Source of the DNA: Rhodocollybia butyracea
Lineage: Eukaryota > Basidiomycota > Agaricomycetes > Agaricales > Omphalotaceae
DNA length: 48,296 nt
NCBI GenBank assembly: GCA_015501585.1
Contig: JADNRY010000442.1
Span: 1-48,296 of the forward strand
Reading direction: 5' to 3'
The position numbers and the translations under genes were made by a program. Below, piece after piece: positions 36,701 through 46,342 of the stretch (within the stretch, counting starts at the first letter, position 1; every line of letters begins with the position of its first letter). The notes beneath the pieces were generated by a model. It was not told the origin of the DNA. It saw only the letters and a program-made list of their open reading frames with translations, and searched no databases.

Positions 36701-38474
36701 ATGTTCCAGGTTGTGAGTTCCCTTAGGCACTTTAGCTTTTCACAAGTTCCACTGACCTCCATCTGGGATCCCCTTACCACTTTTCAGCCTGTAAGTCCCA
36801 CCTCATTCACCACTAGTCTTTGACTTGTGCTGACTTCTTTCCCCTTGCGACTCTCCAGGATGTGAGTGTCTCCTCATCCACTTGAGTACTTTTACTTACA
36901 TTGACCTCTATCCTCTTGCCACTCTGTAGTTTGTGAGTCCCTCTCAGTCAAGTTCAGCCGTTCAATTCCACTAAATTCCATTCTTCTCTCTAGGATGTCA
37001 GTCCCCTTCAGCTGCCTCTTGTCTTTTCTTGTTTTGACTAATTGCCATCCTCTTGTCACATTCTAGGATGTGAGTTCTCCTGGAGCCACTTTAGTCTATC
37101 ACTTCCACTGACTTGCATTGATCCTCTTGCGACACTGCAGTTTGTAAGTCCTAGCAACCTTCAGTCGTTGTTCAGTCATTCACTTGACACTGACTCCCAT
37201 CCTTCCCACTTTCCAGGATGTAAGTCTGCTCAGATACCCCCAGCCTCAGGTTTTCGCCTTTACTGACTTTGATCTTGACACTTTCCAGCATGTGAGTCCT
37301 CTGGCCTCCAGACTTTCACTTCTACTTATTTTCCCCTATACAGCTTGTGAGTCACGCCCTGTTGGGAAACCATTCACTTCCACTGAATTTCATCTCCTTG
37401 TCCCTTTCCAGTTCGTAAGTACTAGGTCCTGCACCCAGAGTCCTTTACATACACTGATGTCCATCCCCTTGACACTCTCTAGTTTGTGAGTCTACCCTCA
37501 ACCACCTCTTAGTCATTTACTAAGTACAATCTACTGACTTGTGTTCCCTGGCCACTTCCAGTTTGTGAGTCCCCTCTCAGCCACTTATGTTCTTCATAAG
37601 CTCCACTGACACAGTATACATCTTCTTGCTATACCTCTTTAGTTTGTGAGTCCACCAGGCACCCCCTTTGACTTTGACTACGGATTTTGAATCTTGATCC
37701 CCTGACAATTTCACCAGCTCGTGAGCACTGAGACTCCCCTCAACCACCTCCAACTCAACCATCTTCAACCTTTCACTTTTACTGACTTCCTTCCCCTTTG
37801 CCACTCTGCATTGCACAGAATGTGAGCCCTCCAACTTCAACCCTCTCTGCTATTTCACTTCCACTGAATTTTTTCCCCTTGTCACTTGCCGCAATCCAGG
37901 ATGTGAGTACTGCTTCGGCACTCAGCTGCTCCAGTCTGCGCTAACTTCCATGGACCACTCCCTCGCCACTCTCAAGCCAGTGAGTCCTCCGCAGACACCT
38001 ACGATCTTTCATTGATACTAATATATTATATCACCCCTTTCAATATAAGCCCACCAGAACCTATGATAGTCATCGATTCCAAGAAGTGGCCTCCGACCCC
38101 GACCCAAGCGCACAACCATTGAAAACTGGACTGGATACAATGCCTACTCCGAAAAACCAGAATGACCCCGGCTTCGTGGACCTTGGCCAGGGTCAAATTA
38201 AATTGATTATGCCTTCCAAGTCACTGTGTGGCAGCTATGGTCAGCAATATTTTCTTTATTTCCTTTTGTTCTTTGATCCTTATGCTAATGCTTAAACAAC
38301 TTTCATCCAGATTCATTATCTTCTCGGAAGGACTCCTATCCTCTTTCACCATCTACCCCGTCATCTACGGTGTCTTGCATTGACCAATTCATGACCGTTA
38401 TGCCTTCGTGGACATTGATTACCTGGCTGGCGTGTATACTCTGCTTGGTGGCTGCTATATACGTAGATCTCTAG
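33721..38474 (+). CDS. Micro-exon gene: tail-anchored protein with 37 single-codon exons
   Basis: Exons: 33721-33850, 33986-34130, 34186-34262, 34315-34379, 34442-34456 (15 nt), 34512-34688, 34742-34808, 34861-34910, then 37 exons of 3 nt (34975-37979, listed in the array entry), 38050-38239, 38311-38474. They total 1191 nt with one continuous frame, 396 residues. N terminus: SGAHNFHIEGSIFQVVHNNTG, a motif seen at the start of many Agaricomycete hypothetical proteins. Middle (exons 2-8): globular-looking, for example DYYIIGCKILGSPGETSYVV and FFMETPQVCPGDWMWADLWD; no family recognised. Then the array-encoded 37-residue acidic/aromatic segment, a polar Pro-rich linker (PTRTYDSHRFQEVASDPDP), and a C-terminal helix TLITWLACILCLVAAIYV two residues before the stop, i.e. 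a tail anchor. Intron 2 is GC-AG (GCAAGT). The junctions of exons 1-2 and 3-4 are the least certain; several AGs compete. Transcript evidence is absent, so the model is inference from phase consistency. Confidence 0.75.
34911..38049 (+). repeat. Tandem array of 38 introns separated by 37 three-nucleotide exons
   Basis: Micro-exons start at 34975, 35051, 35117, 35187, 35263, 35331, 35404, 35481, 35552, 35623, 35697, 35766, 35840, 35915, 35981, 36049, 36099, 36168, 36261, 36710, 36788, 36859, 36930, 36994, 37067, 37141, 37217, 37289, 37344, 37412, 37483, 37562, 37643, 37718, 37819, 37900, 37977. Each is preceded by a pyrimidine tract and AG, and followed by GTGAGT/GTGAGC (31 cases), GTAAGT (4), GTAAAT or GTCAGT. 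Introns are mostly 61-78 nt (extremes 47 and 98; one of 446 carries an inserted element). A CTGAC/CTAAC/CTGAT-like branch site usually lies 15-35 nt before the AG. Codons: GAT 9, TTT 7, CTT 4, CAT 3; 31 of 37 end in T. Products: 1-19 EFLRNDDDILAFSDLLHHL, 20-37 VPDFDDFDHLFFFFLNDP. Introns share a loose consensus (CAGCCACCTCCAGT early; CACTTCCACTGACT and CCCTTGCCACTCTCCAG late), so the array grew by tandem duplication of an intron-plus-codon unit. Confidence 0.85.
36309..36671. mobile_element. MITE with TA target duplication inside the micro-exon array
   Basis: A 363-bp near-perfect inverted repeat starting CATCAGGAAAAGCTGTTTTT and ending with its complement, flanked by TA at 36307-36308 and 36672-36673, as for Tc1/mariner-type elements. 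The arms of about 140 bp hold CCTAGG-rich sequence (GTCACCTAGG, TTCCTAGGAT); the left arm has one extra block near 36440-36460. The centre repeats tttgcccagg and tgttccccagg twice each. No coding capacity: the two open frames across it are the palindrome read from both sides. Removal restores a 79-nt or so intron with a TACTAAC branch site, the normal array unit. Confidence 0.88.
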
Positions 38475-38993
38475 GGATTCTAAGGGCATAACTATGTTGC
38501 TGTACCTGATACTGCACTTGATACTCAATCGGAAAAAGCGACAACCAAATCTTTCCCTCGGACTCAGCAGTACAAGGAACTTAGGAAAACAAGAACAATT
38601 ACCCTCTGCTTCTTTTCCCCGTGCATCGCACTCATACTCAATAAGGTCCGAGGGTGAAATCCGCACTTCAAACCTCCCAAGTCAAGTTGAACCCTCACAG
38701 CCATCACATATATAGCAACCCCAGATTAGCACAAGCCATTCCTTACCTCATTCAAAATCGGAAACCCGTTGCAAATGTGAATGCGTCGAGTCTTTCCAAT
38801 ATGGAATAGCTATGCTTACTCGGCATCTGACTAGATGTTTCAAGTCAAATATTGAACAGGAAGGAACAGGAAGGCCAAAGCTGCACATATAAGAGTTGAT
38901 TGCATATATTTGAGCTTATATGGAAAACTCACACAGCAATCTGCAAATAATACAAAGATATCTGCTGTATTCAATACATTTTCCACATCCCGT

Positions 38994-41403
38994 TTACAAC
39001 ATCCACGCAGCTTTCACAAGTGCTGCTGCCCGTTCCGCGACAATGTAAGTCGGTACCTGTGTATGTGCACTCGTAACAAAAGGCTACCGCCATCTTAAGC
39101 AAAACCGATAGCTCAAACCAAACAAAATATCAACTCACAAAAATAGACGCATCCACTACTCTCAGCCCTCCCACTCCCTTCACCTTCAAATCCGGATCAA
39201 CAACACCATAATCTGCGTCTTTCGCACTCATAGCCACCGTACCCACCAGATGCGCACTAGATCCAGAAGAGTCTCGGATATATGCGTCGAGGGTACTGTC
39301 GTCGGTACTTGTGGTAATATTGGCGAAAGGTCCAAATTGAGAGATGATATGGCCGTTCCAAGAGGGGGCTGTGAGATATTGGAACATAATTTGGATACCT
39401 TGTTTCATAGCGGCTATATCGAAGGGAGAGGTGTAGTATCCAGGATCGATGATAGGAGGGGCAAAGGGGCTGGTGCTGTTTATAGTTACCGAGCCACCTG
39501 CGAAGTCCGAACATGAGTGAGATAAAAGGTGACAGAAAACAAATACGTACGCGATGCGGGGCTAACCAATGCCAATGACAACGTCAGAAAATTGCCTGTA
39601 GCAGTAGCACCAAAGAATAATCCATTCTAAAAGCCCGAGAATGAGTCAGACATAATATGCTAGCGCATCGTACCAACCGAAGGAAACATCTCCAAATGCG
39701 GCGAATCCTCCCCCGATGCAGGATCGCCAAATGTGTCCGTCACGCTCTCATTGACCCTAAAAAACGCGATCTGATTGTTAGCAATATCCACCAACGGCCC
39801 TGTCCCTGTTTTATTAAACCGCGTATACTCTTCATTGAGCAATGTGGCATTGCGATTAAGGTTATCCAACGTTTTTCGTCGAATTGACCAGGAAAGGATT
39901 CGAAAATACCGGTTGGTCGCTGAGGTTCTGGCCTACACTAGGAAGATTGACGAGGGAGGTATACCGAGTCGCGAAAGAGTGGTAGAGTTGCCGATCCCGG
40001 AATTTAGAAGAATTTGCGGAGAGTTGACGACTCCGGCGGAAAGGATGATTTCTTTTGAGGCGTGGACTTGGAGAACGGGGCCTGATATATACGGATCATA
40101 TGAGTGGAAAATTCCAACCTGTTTAATCTAACTCGAACCAGTCCCCTGCTAGAGTTCACGGACACGGCTGATCTCAGTCATCAAAGTGTCCAAAAGAAAC
40201 GACTAGCTCGAGTCTATGTTTAATCGGACTTTTAGACATACCTTCAAGGTCCTGCGCCAATTCTACAGTGTGAAATGCAAATCCGGATGAAGGTTACTTG
40301 AAACGTCTGGAATAACCCGAGCCACGCGTGCATTGAGTAAAACGTGCAAATTGTCCCTCCGAATAAATTCAGATGCTAAATACGACGTCGCAGAGCTACT
40401 TCGACGGCCTTCGGTTGTCACGGTTTTTTGCAGCCAGCCTGTTTGAGAATTTACTCTTGAAATGATTTTGGAATCTATCACATCAATGTCACTCACCGAC
40501 TCCCAGAGGCTTACCTCCGTTCGTGTCTTCATTGTAGTGGAACACGCCCCCGAGCTCATGTGCAGCGTTGATTACTTTTGAATCGATGCTGAATGGGAAT
40601 CCCGGGAGACTAACGGCATTGATTCCTGTGAGACTGTGTACGGCGGGGTTGAATTCGCCGGTGGTGTTATGGTGGTCTGCAGGGGGCTCCCATTTTTCGT
40701 TCTGCAAGAAAGGAAAGTATAACGCAAACATAGCCCCATATTTTGAGTACTCACCAACGCAAGGAAAGGCTGGATATTATCCCAAGACCACCCGTCGTCT
40801 CCAGTTACCCTTGCCCAGCGGTCATAATCATCAGCAGATCCCCGGGTGTAGAACATTCCATCTTGCAAAAAAAGCACAACATTTACGCTGGAACCACAGA
40901 AACGTTTACTGGGGTACTCACTGACTGAACTCGATCCCCAAGGATAAACCCACGTGGAATAGAAGCAGGGCGGTTATTAAACCCACTTTGCAAGATGCTT
41001 GTGTAATTCCAGTCATATTGAGGTTTAATCGGAAACGCAAAGAAAGGTACATCAATTTCGAACGCATCAATGTTTCTAGGATACAGCTTGAGCTCGAGGA
41101 AGGCGATGAAGGAGCTGAGTGAAACATACGTTCCTCCGGCTTCGAGCACCAGCACTGAAAAATCTTTGTTCTCGGTGAGCCTATTTGCCAAAACATTTCC
41201 TGCTGTTCCTCCTGAAAGTGCGAATATCAGAATTTTGGGGGAACAGTTGGTTTTTGGGTATGCTTGCCTCCTATGATCACAAAGTCATATGTGCTTGATG
41301 GGAGATCACTAAAGCTGTTGTACACAGTGGCTGAGCAGAGCGAATTGAAGACTGTAAGACACCCGAAGGCTAAGATGAAGCGGAAGTTGAGCACTTTGAG
41401 CAT
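38994..41403 (-). CDS. GMC-family FAD oxidoreductase (CAZy AA3-like), secreted
   Basis: Glucose-methanol-choline oxidoreductase, such as aryl-alcohol oxidase/dehydrogenase types that supply H2O2 or oxidise alcohols. Exon 1 encodes a signal peptide (MLKVLNFRFILAFGCLTVF) and YDFVIIGG; a GC-AG intron (donor at about 41274) separates it from GTAGNVLANRL, completing the FAD-binding GxGxxG. Then VLVLEAGG, PQYDWNYTSI, NRPASIPRGFILGD, DGWSWDNIQPFL, GWLQKTVTTEGRRSSSATSYL, ILSAGVVNSPQILLNSGIGN, NLSDQPVF, AHLVGTVAMS with the catalytic His, LRVVDASIF and PFVTSAHTQ with the second active-site His, ending VKAAWML-stop. Between LGI and SLVNLPSVGQNLSDQP (about 39957-39963) one base is missing: frameshift by assembly error or inactivation. 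Substrate cannot be told. Confidence 0.87.
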
Positions 41404-44069
41404 CACTTGAGCGGTTTGGTATGAAGCGGATTTTCTCGGACGCTGATTTTTATTCTTCGGACGCTGTTCCTGAAGACTCGCTTGGAGCGGATATATCCTG
41501 GGAGTTCCAAACAAAAGAGAAGTGCTTGCGTCCTTTTTGAGGTAGTCACCAGGTTACGTACAGTGCCAGCGTGCAGTTATAAGTAGGTCCAGTGGAATCA
41601 GATTCCTTACTTGGCACATTTGGGGTTCTGTTGGGTTCATGCATAAAAGCTCCGAGCAGATTGAGCAGCCTACAGGAGTATTTCGATATGAAAGAAAGCA
41701 AAGCATTGAGCGCTCATTATAATTCAGTCATGTGATCAATGTCAATGAGATGCCGGGCTGCCGTTACATCAACCATCGTTTTGACACTGCGTTTCTGGTC
41801 TGTCTGGGTCTTCAGTACTTCAGTAACGTGTTTTTCGTGTTATATGCATGTCGAGTAGCTCGTTTAGGTGCTATTTTGACCTCCTTTCTGTTTGTACACC
41901 CCTTCAACTTACACTGCTACCGCCACTCTAGTGACTAGTCTCTCAATATCTCTCAGACCAAATCATTCGTTTTCGTTTTTACGTCCTGATATGCTCATGC
42001 TCAGCCGTTATACATCTCTTTCGTCCCACTACCCTCATGTGTATCAACGCGTATATATCCACGCCGAGTTTGTTTAAACTTTAGTCTTTCGACGCTAGTA
42101 CTAAGGTGTACATGTAAGGGCTCGACTTTTCTGTTTCTCTTTCAACAAAAATCCGAGTTCTTGATAATATTCTGTGTATAGATGCTGCTACGACTCGTGT
42201 AACTGCTTTCGGCTGGGGCTGCCCGGAACTCAGTTGGTCTTTTCCTCATGATCTGCATACCGATCCTTCTTTCACGGTCATTTTCACGTCTTGTTAAGCG
42301 GCTGAGACCCCGCCATCAGCTTTGCTTCTGCCCCTACCGCCTCAGCACTCTACTCATTGTCCTTCTTTATCTGGGTACCTGTATGTCCCTCCCTTGGTTG
42401 ATCAACTTGAAGACCAATCCGTTGCTCCTCACCCAACTTGCGCCAAGGCGTGCGGTATGTACCCCTTGAACTATGTCCCACCTAGTTACGTCAACCTATT
42501 GACACTGATACTCCTGTAAGCCTCAAGCGTCTGAGCGCTTGAGCTCTCTGCTCCTCACATGGGCACAGAGATCCCCTTTGTCGCCGTTACCTTCTTTGCC
42601 AATACCACGAGCCCATTTTTCGACTTTTCTTGAGTATTGACCCATTCAATCTTATTGACACCGTGTTGGTTCTATTTGTTGATGCAAAAGTCCTTGCAAA
42701 GATTTGATTACGCTCAAGGTAAGTCTGTCTTGGATGTTTCTTGTGAAAAATAGCTGATAGCCAATAGCTTCGTTGACTTCTGTATACTTCTGTATACCAC
42801 TCCTGCAATTGAGCAGCCCCATCACTGATGCCTGCCATCGGAGATGGGTGTGGTATTACTTCAAGAGCGTGAGCCATATTTTACACGTTTTCAGCTCCCA
42901 GATGAGTAGCAACTCATTGATACTTTCATGGGTCGTTGCTAGCCTTTTTATTGAGGTTGTGCCGCCGGCAAGTCCTACTTCCTTTCCCCGCAAAAGATTA
43001 AATCCAGACCCCCACCCTCAATCCCGTTGATGTCATGTCTCCGACAATTGGTCCTCAATTTATGCTTTTAGGGACGCTTGAGGGAAAAAACCTATGATTT
43101 ATTCTCCGGTGGGCGATTATCTTTCCCGATACTCTTCAACCTTCAGATGCACCGTGTTTGGGTTATCGTCAATTTACTTGTCCCGGGATGCAGGAGCAGT
43201 TTTTCCAGGTTTCCCTTCCATTGCCTTACTCTCTCTGTGCGGTACAGTACCATTGAATCTCGTATTACCTTGCCTTTTGCATCTACAATAGCACACATGT
43301 AAAACCCATTGCAACCAAAATGCCATGCCAACCCGGGCTTCAAGCGATATCAAACCAAGACCTGCCAGAGGGGGATGACCGAGACCCAACTTGAACAAGG
43401 ATCAAGTATGATGCCATTGCGGCTGCTCGCTTCTCTTACACTACCCTCCTTTCTCCCAGCGGCACCATATCGTTTGAGACTGGTGCTACCTGGATGCTCT
43501 GTTACCCGCTTGCTTGACTTGTCATTTATTAATTCAGGACCCATCTTGATGCTAAACTTTATCTTTGAAGCTCATCATCAAAGCCAGTCAAAGTAAAGAT
43601 ACTCGGTTGGAGTAGAGAGTCAGAATACTTCTGACTTCTACCTCTCTATCCTAGGGCGAGATGGTACTCTCGTGAAGAATGGATTAACTTGACAATGTTT
43701 CAGGCAATGTCTCTTTGTAATATCTGGCGGCTTCTTAGCTGTGACTTAGTTATGCATTGGCGAGGTGACCTGATATTGCTGCTCAAGTCGTGACTGACAG
43801 TCTTCCAGTCTTTTTTTGTCTGATGTGTAAAAAAATAGCTGTAACGTTACGGTCATTACGCCAACGACAGTTGATACCCTTCTCTGCTTCGGTATCTGGA
43901 CCTCGGGCTCCTCCCCTTTTCAACTGGAACCAGAAGTACGTCCGCCGCCTTTCCACGAACCGAGAACCGCCAGCGGAGAAATATCGCTAATATTGTATAC
44001 GATTACGGGCGAAGGCCGACTCTTTTCTTAATAGTAATGGCTACATAAAGAGCAAGAGCCGAGTCAAAT
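41404..44069. other. Long gene-free, pyrimidine-rich stretch
   Basis: About 2.7 kb. From about 41870 to 43600 the plus strand is C/T-rich, but without the AG-NNN-GTGAGT rhythm of the array. Short open frames (for example 42773-43030, 43309-43596) lack motifs. Nothing supported. Confidence 0.45.
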
Positions 44070-44568
44070 TTAAATAGGTAAACCTTTCAGAACATGCACC
44101 AACCTTGAGTTGAGGTAGTAATAGCTATCTGGGGAGTATCCAGACTCGCTTTGTGTTGGAGGTCGATTCGGCGATGTTGAGACAAAGAATCGTAGACATC
44201 CAAAGGGATCACCATAATGGAAACACAGCGCAAACAGTCTAGCATCGGATAGTGCTTCTCCCAAGGCGTAAGCCCCGACTTCGGACTGATATATCGAGTA
44301 TCGCGAAAAGTATATGTCAGGAATGCACATCTAGATAGAGGTGTTCAATGTTCGCCTGAGTATCAAGAAATTTTTTAAAAAATTACCCTGGAAAGGATTC
44401 TCTCTCGAATGTAAGATCCATTTGGAGCACCTGTTATCTCAACAGCGCAATATTGCTCCGCATTCGAGCTCACAATTACACGCGTTATCGGTAAGGCTCT
44501 GGACCTGTTGTGAGCACAAAAACGATGATCAGCTATATTATGGCAAAGACACGCTGGTAGACTTACAT
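44070..44568 (-). CDS. Stand-alone Ras-binding/ubiquitin-like domain resembling BCK1-type MAPKKK
   Basis: Exons 44504-44387 and 44330-44070 join in phase: ALPITRVIVSSNAEQYCAV, ITGAPNGSYIRERILSR, then MCIPDIYFSRYSIYQSEVG, AYALGEALSDARLFALC, YGDPFGCLRFFVSTSP and a short tail ending KGLPI-stop. This pattern (RVxx..D.E.Y..V.I.G....IRE.IL..L.IPD....YSIYQTEVG..A.G..LSD..L..LC..YGD..GSLKFFV) matches the Ras-binding-like domain preceding the kinase in fungal BCK1/Ste11-class MAPKKKs. No kinase domain follows, so this is a free-standing domain or a fragment. An upstream exon would end AT at 44567-44568 and supply a start codon split by an intron (AT|G), giving 126 residues. A decayed copy lies at 24640-24860. 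Confidence 0.55.
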
Positions 44569-46342
44569 TGGAACTGTGTAGCAAGAACTTCTTCGCTGAA
44601 GCTCTCATTCGAGTGTGTCTTTATGGGACCAGTGGACTGTATTGCCGAAACGTGATGGCTCGGAGAACTTGGAGAGTGAAAGTCCTTGATGATCGACAAG
44701 GCAAAAGTCCTAAAGGGGGAATTGAACCCAAAAAGAATACGAAGCAATGCCAGTTCTAACGCTCAACCCTTGTTATTTTTGGGAAGTGAAGGAGCCACTT
44801 GGACGACGGAATGATATCGAAGCTTGATTGAAGTGACCATCTCCAGACGGAAATTAACGAGGATGTGTACTATGCGACGAAAAAGGAGAGAAGCGTACTG
44901 CAATTAGGAACGGTACTTAGACTATATGTCCGGGGCCAGCAACAATCATCGAAACAAGCAGCCTGCAACTCTATGCTACACAGTGTATACAAAGTCCAAT
45001 GAGGATCGAGGGAGGACACAGCGTCGTTCTGTTACGCCGATGCGGAAACTGACGAATTATAGGCTCAGAAATGATCAACTGATTTTTGATTTCATCAAGG
45101 TCACATCTTAAGTGTGATTGTGGAGTTTTGCACTTCAGCTAATTACTTGACCGAACTTGGTGTGGTAGCCGCAAAGTTTGGATGAGTACTCACTCAGGTA
45201 AACCGTTGGAATTGATAGTTGTCAAAGAAGAACCCTTTTTGATCGGAAGACCAGAAGTGAGAGTCTGAGAGAATAAGACCATAATTTTCTCCTTGAAACA
45301 CGGTGGATCGTCATCTCAGTTCATGAGATAGCGTGGGTAAATGATGAAGGAGTTTGTTGGTATTCAAGTTCAGTGTGAGACGTTCTACGCGATGTCTTCT
45401 CCTAAATCTTTGGGGACGTTTGACTTGGGCTGTTTTTGTAGTACGACTGGCAGATTAAGAATCTGAAAACGCAAGGTATCAGAGTTTTCGTAGAGTTGTA
45501 GTTGATCCGGTTAGAACAATGATTTTACCTGATTCAAAGGATTACGAGAGAAGGTGAATGTCAAAGCTAACTGTATGGCCTTGTATGAGTGCTGTGCAAA
45601 TCACGGTATCATCGCCGGTAGCCCACTCATCATCCTTTTCGAGTGTCATTAGCTACATTTCACCTCCTAAATTCAACGCCGGCACCGCCGTAAGCTGAAG
45701 GATACTTTTAAAAACGATCATGATTAATTACTCTCGTAGGTTGGGTGGTCAAGCAAATAATACCCTTATACTACCACGCTGCTGAAACGGTTGTCGTCTG
45801 AGTTTTATGGCTCATCATGGCCCGCGTCAAATCCTCGGTTTTCAAGTTACGTGTTTGGTTTCCTTGATCATATCCATTCACTATATCAAAGATCAACCTT
45901 CTCGGTGTGCCTGCAGGATCCTTCGTGGTCAGTAGATGCGGTCACGAGCACAGCTTTCGAGCACAGTAGAAACGGGTAGAGAAGGGGTGGGAGATACTTA
46001 GGTCCTGTAACTAAGTCTGCTGAGTTTGTGAGCTTTGAGTAGTAGATCATGATATCATCAAAGACTTATCGTAAGATTGTTCGGACTCTACGAAAACACT
46101 AGGTAGCCGTTAGGAAATGATTGACAATAGAAAGTGTCACTGATGATTTTACCAAAGCGTGCAAGGTTCTCCTGAGCTACATGGATCAGCCATCCTGATG
46201 AATTACATATGACTTCCTTTCTGCGGGCACATCAGTCTACCAGAATTTAGATATGTCCAAAGCGGCGACAGAGTGACTCTATTTTAGTTTTCCAATTTCC
46301 ATGAATATTAGTAGTACAGGTGCATCAGTGTAAACAACCACA
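44569..46342. other. No gene recognised
   Basis: A Ser-rich minus-strand frame at 44538-44747 could be an alternative upstream exon of the Ras-binding-like gene, but its phase does not fit. The rest has only short unsupported frames. Confidence 0.4.

Noticed and set aside
34978..38049. CRISPR array or ordinary minisatellite
   Set aside because: Spacing is irregular (47-98 bases), units are highly diverged, and what is conserved is exactly the donor, branch and acceptor signals. The host is eukaryotic.
34978..38049. Recursive splicing (zero-length ratchet sites, AG directly followed by GT)
   Set aside because: Three bases always remain between the AG and the GT; true ratchet points have none. 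Stepwise removal with 3-nt exons retained or skipped fits better.
39250..39516. Plus-strand open frames across the GMC gene (also 39775-40131, 40568-40924)
   Set aside because: Antisense shadows of conserved GMC exons.
41870..43600. A second, decayed micro-exon array in the C/T-rich region
   Set aside because: Scattered GTAAGT and CTGAC-like strings occur, but I found no run of AG-NNN-GTRAGT units.
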